A stretch of 8,491 nucleotides of DNA from Thermoanaerobaculales bacterium (lineage in GTDB: Bacteria > Acidobacteriota > Thermoanaerobaculia > Thermoanaerobaculales > Sulfomarinibacteraceae), in assembly GCA_025456385.1 (NCBI GenBank), contig JALOKS010000094.1, forward strand, positions 1-8,491. Direction: 5' to 3'. Made by a program: the position numbers and the translations under genes. Positions within the stretch are counted from its first letter, which is position 1. Every line of letters starts with the position of its first letter. The notes beneath the pieces were generated by a model. That model ran no database searches and was not told the DNA's origin. It saw only the letters and a list, made by a program, of their open reading frames with translations. Shown piece after piece: positions 1 through 6,251 of this stretch.

Positions 1-2
1 GG

Positions 3-599
3 GTGCTGGAGGGGCTCGACTCGCCGCGGGCGATCCAGGACTTTCTCGACGCGATGCCCTACAACCCGGAGCCGGTGTGCCGCTCGCCGCGTGAGGTGCT
101 GAGGCTGCGGCGGGCGCACTGCATGGAGGGCGCCCTCGTCGCCGCGGCGGCGATCGAGCGGCTGGGGCAGCCGCCGCTCCTGGTGGACCTGCGCGCCGAC
201 AACGACGACGACCACGTGATCGCCCTCTTCCGGGAAGGCGGGCGGTGGGGAGCGGTCGCGAAGTCCAATACCACCCTGTTGCGGATGCGGCATCCGGTGT
301 ATCGGACGGTGCGTGAGCTCGCCATGTCGTACTTTCCGTTCTACTTCAACACCGACGGCGCGATGTCGATGCGCTCGTACTCGGTGGCCTGCGATCTCGG
401 CCGCTTCGACGAGCGCCTCTGGCGGACGACCGCCGCCGACCTCGAGTTCATCGGAGACGCGCTCGGACGCCTGCGCCACACCCCGGTGGTCGACGAAAGG
501 ACCGCCCGCCGCATGGCGCGGGCGCCGGCCTACCTGATGGACGCGTGCTTCGCGGGCGCGGTCCCGGAGGGTCTCTTCAAGCCGGCGCGGAGGCGCTGA
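3..599 (+). CDS. Transglutaminase-like hypothetical protein (possibly 5'-partial)
   Basis: A 198-residue frame opens with GTG at position 3, but it lies at the window edge, so the true start may be upstream. I do not recognise a named family. Seen in the sequence: a Cys inside a helix-like stretch (RRAHCMEGAL, Cys40), a His at the start of a hydrophobic strand (DDDHVIALF, His71), a Trp-Gly turn (82-83) and Asn89 in AVAKSN. This Cys, His, Asp/Asn order and spacing resembles the papain/transglutaminase-like fold, and the aromatic stretch SYFPFYFN (109-116) follows. There is no signal peptide and no membrane segment, so a cytoplasmic protein is likely. The gene converges on the GNAT gene of the aminomutase operon with 3 bp between the two stop codons and no visible terminator. 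Whether it works with that operon is unknown. The fold assignment is tentative; that the frame is coding is fairly sure. Confidence 0.7.
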   Translation: MLEGLDSPRAIQDFLDAMPYNPEPVCRSPREVLRLRRAHCMEGALVAAAAIERLGQPPLLVDLRADNDDDHVIALFREGGRWGAVAKSNTTLLRMRHPVYRTVRELAMSYFPFYFNTDGAMSMRSYSVACDLGRFDERLWRTTAADLEFIGDALGRLRHTPVVDERTARRMARAPAYLMDACFAGAVPEGLFKPARRR

Positions 600-602
600 G
601 GC

Positions 603-1115
603 TCAGGTGCTTCGCCCGAGGACCTTGAGGAACATGACCTTGGCGTCGCCCGGCGCGTAGAAGTCGCTGAGCTCGGCCGCCACGTGGTAGCCGCAGGCGA
701 GGTAGAAGGCCCGGGTCGGCGCGTACTGGGCGCGGCCCGCGGTCTCGAGGTAGACGCGCGGCCGTCCCGCCGCGGCCATCCAGGCCTCGGCCTCTCTGAG
801 CAGAGCGCGGCCGATGCCGAGCCCCTGGCAGGAGGGGTCGACGGCGATCCAGTAGAGGTCGGCGGACTCGGCGGTGCCGGGGATCGGCCCCCAACAGGCG
901 TAGCCCGCCACCGCGCCTCCGTGCTCGGCGACCAGGAAGCGGTAGTGGCTCGCCTCGCCGAGCTTGAGGCGGTCGTCCACCAGCTCCATCGCGACCTCGA
1001 GCTCCTCGGGGTTGAAAAAGCCGGTGGCGGCGAGCAGGCGGCTCACCGCGGCGCGGTCAGCGGGCTCGATGCCGCGGCGCACGACGGTGGCCGGCGATTC
1101 GGGTTCGATGTTCAT
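603..1115 (-). CDS. GNAT family N-acetyltransferase
   Basis: 170 residues. The GNAT fold is recognised from strand beta4 plus the acetyl-CoA pyrophosphate loop, DLYWIAVDPSCQGLGIGRAL (86-105; Q97-G-L-G-x-G102), and from the late AFYLACGY segment (137-143) typical of motif B. The family transfers an acetyl group from acetyl-CoA to a primary amine of a small molecule, peptide or protein. I chose the ATG at 1115 because it forms an ATGA overlap with the TGA of the preceding ligase and has GGAG 3 nt upstream. An in-frame ATG at 1124 is the alternative and adds three residues, but it lacks a ribosome binding site. This is the last gene of the four-gene operon. Position suggests that it acetylates the product, or the beta-lysine amine as AblB does in N-epsilon-acetyl-beta-lysine synthesis. 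From memory AblB enzymes are clearly longer, so it is probably not a plain AblB. Self-protection against an amine-bearing product, as in streptothricin acetyltransferases, is another option. Substrate is inference. Confidence 0.9.
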   Translation of the reverse strand: MNIEPESPATVVRRGIEPADRAAVSRLLAATGFFNPEELEVAMELVDDRLKLGEASHYRFLVAEHGGAVAGYACWGPIPGTAESADLYWIAVDPSCQGLGIGRALLREAEAWMAAAGRPRVYLETAGRAQYAPTRAFYLACGYHVAAELSDFYAPGDAKVMFLKVLGRST

Positions 1116-2092
1116 GGTCTCCATCCGGCGGCGGCCAGGACCCGCCGCACGACGTCCTCGGGCTCGATTCCGGCCGCTGCCGCCGCGGCGGCGAAGCCGG
1201 CGTCGGGCGAGATGCAGGGGTTGGCGTTGACCTCGAGCACGCAGGGCACGCCCTGCTCGTCGAGGCGGACGTCGACGCGGCCGTAGCCGGCGAGCCCGCA
1301 GGCCGACCAGGCCCCGCGGACGACCGCCTCGAGCTCCGACCGGAGCGCCGCCTCACTGCCGTTGAGGAAGACGCGCACGGTGTTGCGGTAGGCGAACGAC
1401 GCCTGGTCCCACTTCGCCTCCCAGCCGAGGATCCGGGGCCGGTCGGGCGGGAAGTCGACGTAGGTCATCTCCGCCGGTGGCAGGACCTCGAGGCCGGAGC
1501 CGTCCGCGAGCAGCGCGATGTTGAACTCGCGGCCCGGCAGCAGGTGCTCGACGAGCACCTGCTGGCCAGGGAAGAGACGCCGGAGCTCGCGCGCTCGCGC
1601 GACGGCGGCGGCCCGGTCGGAGGTCACCGCCGTGTCGTCGAGGCCGAGCGATGCGTCCTCGCTCGCGGGCTTGAGGATCCAGGGCGGCGGCACCCGGTCG
1701 AGGATGTCCGGACGCTCGGGGTCGAGCAGACCCCCCGCGGCGACCGCGATTCCGTGCCGCCCGAGGACTGCCCGGGTCGCCTCCTTGTCGGTCGTGGCTC
1801 GGATGACCTCGGCCGGGGAGCCCGTGAGCTTGAGGCCGAGCCCGGCGAAGGCTGCCGCAGCCTCGACCTGGAAGTCCGGCCGGCCGGGCGGCGACTCGAC
1901 GAGGTTGAAGACAACGGCGGCATCCCGAACGGAGTCGGGATCCACACCCCGCACGTCCACCGCGAGAACGCGGTGGTCGATCCGGCAGGCGTCGAGGGCT
2001 CCGGTTACGAAGCCGACCTGGGCGAGGACGTCCTGCGTCGACGGGTCGTCGTGGTCTGAGACGGCATTGTGGGCAACCACGATGGGACGCAT
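1112..2092 (-). CDS. ATP-grasp ligase 2 (D-Ala-D-Ala ligase-like amide ligase)
   Basis: 326 residues, cytoplasmic. The ATP-grasp layout is complete: an N-terminal domain with VFNLVES (61-67), TDKEATR (101-107) opening the central domain, the nucleotide-binding Lys in ILKPASEDASLGLD (139-152), the hinge VEHLLPGREFNIALL (181-195), RVDVR (272-276), and the Mg-binding VLEVNANPCIS (285-295) with E287 and N289. Such enzymes activate a carboxylate as an acyl phosphate and couple it to an amine. The EAKWD segment (225-229) and the KPASEDASLG loop differ from ligase 1, so this is a distinct ligase, not a recent duplicate. The start at 2092 fits the family's usual MxxxVxHNAVSDxD opening. It lies 88 nt inside the 3' end of ligase 1, with only a weak GAG nearby and AGAAAGG about 14 nt upstream, so translation is probably coupled. 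Its stop overlaps the GNAT start as ATGA. The substrates cannot be read from sequence; a beta-lysine conjugate is the contextual guess. Confidence 0.92.
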   Translation of the reverse strand: MRPIVVAHNAVSDHDDPSTQDVLAQVGFVTGALDACRIDHRVLAVDVRGVDPDSVRDAAVVFNLVESPPGRPDFQVEAAAAFAGLGLKLTGSPAEVIRATTDKEATRAVLGRHGIAVAAGGLLDPERPDILDRVPPPWILKPASEDASLGLDDTAVTSDRAAAVARARELRRLFPGQQVLVEHLLPGREFNIALLADGSGLEVLPPAEMTYVDFPPDRPRILGWEAKWDQASFAYRNTVRVFLNGSEAALRSELEAVVRGAWSACGLAGYGRVDVRLDEQGVPCVLEVNANPCISPDAGFAAAAAAAGIEPEDVVRRVLAAAGWRP

Positions 2093-3081
2093 GTCTCGGG
2101 CTCGTACCTTTCTCTGGCTGCTGTGACGATCTCGGCGAGGAGCTCGTCGTAGCTGAGGCCCGCCATGCGGGCCATGATGGGCAGGTCGGAACGCACCGGG
2201 TGCAGACCGGGCAGCGGGTTGACCTCGATGAACGAGAGGCGGCCACCGGCGTCGCAGCGCATGTCGACGCGGGCGGCGTCCCGGCAGTCCAGAGCCTCGG
2301 TCACCGCGAGGGCCAGCTGCGCGGCCTGGTCGGCCAGCGGCTCGCCCTCGACCAGGCGGTACTGCATCCGGTCCAGATACTCGTCCTTGTTGAGCTGGGT
2401 GTAGGCGTCGACCTCGGAGCGCTCGGTCCAGAGCACCTCCAGCACGGCGACGACGCGCGCGCGGGGGCTGTTGCCGAGGACGCCGACCGTGACCTCGCGG
2501 CCCGGCAGGAACTCCTCGACCAGCAGTCCGGCCGGGAAGTCGGGGAGCAGCTTGGCGCAGGTCTTCGTCAGCTGCTTGCGGTTGGCGACGATGGAGTAGG
2601 CGCCGACGCCCTTCGAGCTGCCCTCGGCGAGCGGTTTGACGAACATCGGGTTGCCGTTGATACGGGAGTCGATGTCGTTCAGCGAGCGCACCACGATGAA
2701 GCCGGGGGTCGGCAGGCCGGCGTCGCGGACGATCCGCTTCGCGAGCGACTTGTCGAGGGTGAGGCCGCAGGTCACGGGGTCGGAGAAGGTGTAGGGCTGC
2801 TCGAAGAGCTCGCACAGGCTCGGGACCTGCGCCTCGCGGGCGCGGCCGCGCAGACCCTCGGCGACGTTGAACACGAGGTCCCAGCGCTCGCCGGCGACCA
2901 GCCGTGAGGCGAGGGAGCGCCCGCGGCCGACCCGCTCGACGCGGTGGCCGAGGCGGCTGAGGGTGTCCTCGAGTCCGGCGATCACGCCCTCGTCGTCGAA
3001 CTCGGCGACCTCGAGCGCGCTGTACCCGGCCGCCCGGTACTCCTCTTTGCTGTCGTAGCAGAGGCCGATCGAAAGACCCAT
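2005..3081 (-). CDS. ATP-grasp ligase 1 (D-Ala-D-Ala ligase-like amide ligase)
   Basis: 358 residues. Visible ATP-grasp features are WDLVFNVAEG (67-76), LDKSLAKR (109-116), the ATP lysine and glycine-rich loop FVKPLAEGSSKGVG (147-160), VEEFLPGREVTVGVLG (188-203), RVDMR (271-275), and the metal site FIEVNPLPGLHP (284-295) with E286 and N288. This is the D-Ala-D-Ala ligase/amino-acid ligase branch, but a role in cell-wall synthesis is unlikely given an aminomutase partner and a second ligase next door. The start at 3081 follows the aminomutase stop by 4 bp and is preceded by GAAGGG at 8 nt. Family similarity ends near AARERY (321-326). The remaining residues, including TTTTRRRR, are low-complexity and lie over the start of ligase 2, so they look like a read-on tail caused by loss of an earlier stop or by a sequence error. 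Likely role: the first ATP-dependent coupling step in the operon's pathway (inference). Confidence 0.92.
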   Translation of the reverse strand: MGLSIGLCYDSKEEYRAAGYSALEVAEFDDEGVIAGLEDTLSRLGHRVERVGRGRSLASRLVAGERWDLVFNVAEGLRGRAREAQVPSLCELFEQPYTFSDPVTCGLTLDKSLAKRIVRDAGLPTPGFIVVRSLNDIDSRINGNPMFVKPLAEGSSKGVGAYSIVANRKQLTKTCAKLLPDFPAGLLVEEFLPGREVTVGVLGNSPRARVVAVLEVLWTERSEVDAYTQLNKDEYLDRMQYRLVEGEPLADQAAQLALAVTEALDCRDAARVDMRCDAGGRLSFIEVNPLPGLHPVRSDLPIMARMAGLSYDELLAEIVTAARERYEPETCVPSWLPTMPSQTTTTRRRRTSSPRSAS

Positions 3082-3085
3082 GACG

Positions 3086-4249
<1,164 letters not shown>

Positions 4250-4258
4250 CTGACGCAT

Positions 4259-4266
4259 CCTCCTTT
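4259..4266 (-). promoter_or_regulatory. Ribosome binding site deciding the aminomutase start
   Basis: The minus strand reads AAAGGAGG, a near-perfect anti-16S match, with 9 nt to the ATG at 4249. The earlier ATG at 4258 directly abuts this site and so is disfavoured. Confidence 0.85.
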
Positions 4267-4290
4267 GGATGTGCGGATTTGCAGCCTGAA

Positions 4291-4309
4291 CAGGTGAGAC
4301 GTCCACCTG
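4291..4309. repeat. Inverted repeat CAGGTG-N7-CACCTG upstream of the aminomutase RBS
   Basis: Perfect 6-bp arms flank a 7-nt centre, and a G-U pair extends the RNA stem to 7 bp with a 5-nt loop. It ends 24 nt before the AAAGGAGG site. It could be an operator or a translation-affecting hairpin. Confidence 0.5.
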
Positions 4310-4353
4310 CTCGCCTGCTTGGGCGTTCAGCGATGGCGCCGAGCGCGCGGAAA

Positions 4354-4365
4354 GCCCCGAGGGGC
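4354..4365. repeat. Inverted repeat GCCCC-GA-GGGGC in the leader
   Basis: Perfect 5-bp arms with a 2-nt centre; as RNA it gives a 4-bp stem with a tetraloop. It is the first of three nearly contiguous dyads (the others are 4367-4380 and 4381-4394). No U-run follows on the minus strand, so it is not a convincing terminator. Confidence 0.45.
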
Positions 4366-4366
4366 G

Positions 4367-4380
4367 CGACGACATCGTCG
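4367..4380. repeat. Inverted repeat CGACGA-CA-TCGTCG in the leader
   Basis: Perfect 6-bp arms with a 2-nt centre. It directly abuts a second dyad of identical geometry at 4381-4394, and the alternative aminomutase start at 4375 falls inside it. It is a candidate operator half or RNA hairpin. Confidence 0.5.
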
Positions 4381-4394
4381 ACCTACCTGTAGGT
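4381..4394. repeat. Inverted repeat ACCTAC-CT-GTAGGT in the leader
   Basis: Perfect 6-bp arms with a 2-nt centre, back to back with 4367-4380. It is less GC-rich than its surroundings, which makes it a better candidate protein-binding site than its neighbours. Confidence 0.5.
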
Positions 4395-4408
4395 TTGGTT
4401 TTCCCGGT

Positions 4409-4447
4409 GCCACTGTCGTGGCTGGGTCATGGAGCAACCGTCGGTTG
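4409..4447. repeat. Two short hairpins (4409-4422 and 4435-4447) in the leader
   Basis: GCCAC-TGTC-GTGGC (4409-4422) forms a 5-bp stem with a tetraloop. CAACCG-T-CGGTTG (4435-4447) forms a 5-bp stem with a 3-nt loop. A second copy of CAACCG at 4491-4496 could compete for pairing with CGGTTG at 4442-4447. Confidence 0.45.
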
Positions 4448-4525
4448 AACCACGAAGGGAGAGATGCCGCGGGTCGATGCCGGGGGCCGCCAACCGGAGT
4501 CTGTCACGACCTCCGTCGGCTGGCC

Positions 4526-4545
4526 CGAGCCTACTGGGGGGCTCG
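4526..4545. repeat. Inverted repeat CGAGCC-N8-GGCTCG early in the leader
   Basis: Perfect 6-bp arms around an 8-nt loop, about 23 nt downstream of the inferred transcription start on the minus strand. It would be the first hairpin of the nascent leader RNA. Confidence 0.45.
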
Positions 4546-4574
4546 TCGATGACGGTATCTCCTCTCACACTTCG

Positions 4575-4602
4575 AAAGTACCGCTTATTGAATTCATGTC
4601 AA
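4575..4602 (-). promoter_or_regulatory. Sigma70-like promoter of the aminomutase operon
   Basis: The minus strand has a perfect -35 box TTGACA (4602-4597), a 16-nt spacer, and a weaker -10 box TACTTT (4580-4575, three of six consensus bases). An A8T3 tract on the same strand (4634-4624) lies upstream where an UP element could act. This AT-richer island stands out in the GC-rich surroundings. The predicted start of transcription is near 4568, about 320 nt before the aminomutase ATG. The -35 box is strong and the -10 box moderate. Confidence 0.6.
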
Positions 4603-4618
4603 GAGGTCTCGCGCCTCT
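4602..4618. repeat. Inverted repeat AGAGG-N7-CCTCT abutting the -35 box
   Basis: Perfect 5-bp arms around a 7-nt centre, sharing one base with the -35 hexamer. The position would suit an activator or repressor site. No regulator gene lies in the window. Confidence 0.4.
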
Positions 4619-4643
4619 CGTGGAAATTTTTTTTCACAGCCGG

Positions 4644-4657
4644 CCGGGCGAGCCCGG
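4644..4657. repeat. Inverted repeat CCGGGC-GA-GCCCGG upstream of the promoter
   Basis: Perfect 6-bp arms with a 2-nt centre, the same 6-2-6 geometry as the dyads at 4367-4394 but unrelated in sequence. It lies between the M16 terminator and the aminomutase promoter. Function unknown. Confidence 0.4.
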
Positions 4658-4711
4658 ACGACGCCTCCTGGAGCCCACCGGGGGAGCTGCGGGCGTCGGT
4701 CCCGCGGCCTG

Positions 4712-4744
4712 TGAGAAGGGAACGCCCGGGCGCGGGCCCGGGCG
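4712..4744 (-). terminator. Hairpin terminator of the M16 peptidase operon
   Basis: CGCCCGGG-N6-CCCGGGCG (4723-4744) forms a perfect 8-bp GC stem starting 27 nt after the M16 stop codon. On the minus strand it is followed by a pyrimidine-rich TTCCCTTCTC. The tail is not a pure U-run, so intrinsic termination is likely but not certain. It separates the peptidase operon from the aminomutase promoter. Confidence 0.55.
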
Positions 4745-4771
4745 GGTGAGTGGTCGAGTCGGCAGGCCTCG

Positions 4772-6250
4772 CTACTGGGCGATCGGCTCCAGGGTCATCG
4801 GGTCGCGCAGCGGCAGGCGCGTGATCTCGCCGAAGTCGCCGAGCCTCGCGGCGTGCTCCGGGTGGCCCTGCAGGATCTCCTCGATGTTGCCCACGACCAG
4901 CACGATCATGGTCGAGGGATCGAGCGCCGCGGCCATGGCGTCCCGGACCTGCTCGTCAGAGACCGCCGCGATGCGGTCGCGGTAGGCCGTCCAGTAGCCG
5001 TGGTCGCGGCCGAGGAGCTCGTCGCTCGCGTAGAGGCCGGCGACCTGGCCCGCGGAGGCGAAGCGGCGCGGGAAGGTCTCGATGAACGAAGCCTTCGAGG
5101 TGCGCAGCTCCTCGTCGGTGGGCGGCGCCGCGCGCATGTCGCCGAGGAGGCCGAAGAAGATCTCCGTCGCGTAGGCGCAGGTCGAGGACTTCGACTGGAA
5201 GGTCGCCCGGAAGGTGCCGGGCATGCTGACCGGGAAGTCGAGGTTCGCATAGGCGCCGTAGGTCAGGCCCTCGTCGGAGCGGATGCGCTTCATCATCCGG
5301 GCGGTGAAGCCGCCGCCGCCGAGGATATCGGCACCGACGCGCAGCGGGAACTCCTGCGGGTCGCCCTCGCGGAAGCCGAGGCGCCCGATGCTGACCCGGC
5401 CCTGGTTGACGTCCTTCTTGTCGACCACGTAGACGCCCGCGGCGGGCCGGTGCTCGGGCTGCGGCACTGGCGGCAGCTGCGCCTCGATCCTGGGCAGGGT
5501 GCCGATCGTCCGGTCGAGCAGCGCCTTCATCGCGGCCGGGTCGAAGTCGCCCGCCACCGAGACGACGAGGTTGCCGGAGCGGACGAGCGAGGCGACGAAG
5601 GCCTTCGAGTCGCTGGCCGTGATCGCGTCGACCGAGGCCTGGGTTGCGAGCCGGTTCATCCAGTAGCCGTCGCCGTAGATGAGCCGCTGCCACTCGCGGT
5701 CCTCGATGTCCTCGGCGTCGTCGTTGCGCTGCCGCATGGCCTGCAGCATGTTGTCCTTGGTCTTGTCGAAGCGGTCCTGTTGGAATCGCGGAGCGGTCAG
5801 CAGGTCCATGAAGATCGCCATCGCCGCCTCGAGGTCCTTCGACAGCACGTTGAGGCTGGCCGACCCGGTGACCTCGCCGATCGAGGTGCTGAGGTTCGCG
5901 GCCAGGAAGTCGAGCTCCTCGTCGAGCTGCTGGGCGCTGCGCTCGCCGGCGCCGCCGGAGCGCCAGGCGTCGCCGGTGATCGCCGCGAGGCCCTCCCTGC
6001 CCGCGGGCTCGAGGTAGCGCCCGCCGCGGAAGGAGACGGTGATCGTGACCAGCGGAAACTGGCTGTCCCGCATCGCATACACGGGAGTGCCGTCGGCGAG
6101 CTCGAAACGCAGGGCCGCGGCGTCGGGAACCTCGAAGCTGAGGTCCGGGTAGACGAGCTTCTCGGGTCGGTCGGGAATCTCGGCAGCCGCGGCGAGGGCC
6201 GCAACGGCGACGAGAAGCACGAACGCGGTCGGGGTCATCGCTCGGCGCAT
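4772..6250 (-). CDS. M16 family peptidase, non-catalytic partner subunit (R/Y type)
   Basis: 492 residues. The N-terminus has Arg residues and a hydrophobic core (9-23), then AAAE, typical of a Sec signal peptide cleaved near 23/24, so the protein is exported. The two-domain M16 fold is visible: the N-terminal domain has REGLAAITGDAWRSGG (85-100), where active subunits have HxxEH, so the zinc site is absent. The C-terminal domain has DILGGGGFTARMMKRIRSDEGLTYGAY (308-334, split here for reading), which holds the conserved Arg (R322 or R324) and Tyr331 that bind the substrate C-terminus in M16B partner subunits. The start at 6250 has AAAGGAG at 7 nt. It follows the upstream subunit's stop by 1 nt, so the two are translationally coupled. 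Expected role: structural and substrate-binding half of a zinc-peptidase heterodimer with its neighbour, degrading peptides outside the inner membrane. Not an active peptidase alone. Confidence 0.93.
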   Translation of the reverse strand: MRRAMTPTAFVLLVAVAALAAAAEIPDRPEKLVYPDLSFEVPDAAALRFELADGTPVYAMRDSQFPLVTITVSFRGGRYLEPAGREGLAAITGDAWRSGGAGERSAQQLDEELDFLAANLSTSIGEVTGSASLNVLSKDLEAAMAIFMDLLTAPRFQQDRFDKTKDNMLQAMRQRNDDAEDIEDREWQRLIYGDGYWMNRLATQASVDAITASDSKAFVASLVRSGNLVVSVAGDFDPAAMKALLDRTIGTLPRIEAQLPPVPQPEHRPAAGVYVVDKKDVNQGRVSIGRLGFREGDPQEFPLRVGADILGGGGFTARMMKRIRSDEGLTYGAYANLDFPVSMPGTFRATFQSKSSTCAYATEIFFGLLGDMRAAPPTDEELRTSKASFIETFPRRFASAGQVAGLYASDELLGRDHGYWTAYRDRIAAVSDEQVRDAMAAALDPSTMIVLVVGNIEEILQGHPEHAARLGDFGEITRLPLRDPMTLEPIAQ

Positions 6251-6251
6251 G

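Larger units (their letters stand above)
4250..4568 (-). other. Gene-free leader region of the aminomutase operon, rich in short hairpins
   Basis: If transcription starts near 4568, the operon mRNA has a leader of about 320 nt. It contains no convincing gene but many short inverted repeats: 4291-4309, 4354-4365, 4367-4380, 4381-4394, 4409-4422, 4435-4447 and 4526-4545. A frame open from 4375 is continuous with the aminomutase, and a 15-codon frame (4383-4430) begins with ATG but has no ribosome binding site. The hairpins are seen directly; a regulatory function, such as a cis-acting RNA or repressor sites, is inference, because 5-6 bp stems arise fairly often by chance in GC-rich DNA. Confidence 0.45.

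Noticed and set aside
2093..2815. Upstream 241-codon extension of ligase 2 in its own frame
   Set aside because: The translation is Arg/Pro-rich and lies over the conserved domains of ligase 1. The family-like N-terminus begins at 2092.
4250..4375. Longer aminomutase starting at ATG 4375
   Set aside because: It has only a weak AGGTAGG upstream and adds 42 unconserved residues, while ATG 4249 has AAAGGAGG at 9 nt and leaves a normal family N-terminus. Kept as an alternative.
4383..4430. 15-codon leader peptide beginning MTQPRQWHR on the minus strand
   Set aside because: No ribosome binding site and no run of lysine or other regulatory codons; such short frames are common by chance.
4560..4620. 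Possible lysine riboswitch, because the minus strand has AGAGGCGCGA like the class's conserved AGAGG(U/C)GCGA
   Set aside because: The match lies upstream of the -35 box, so it would not be in the transcript from the predicted promoter, and the other conserved lysine riboswitch segments are not found after it. The match is explained by a simple AGAGG/CCTCT dyad. An Rfam scan would settle it.
4621..4637. T8 tract after the AGAGG/CCTCT hairpin as a plus-strand terminator
   Set aside because: No plus-strand gene lies upstream, and the tract is about 8 nt away from the stem. An UP-element role for the minus-strand promoter is more likely.
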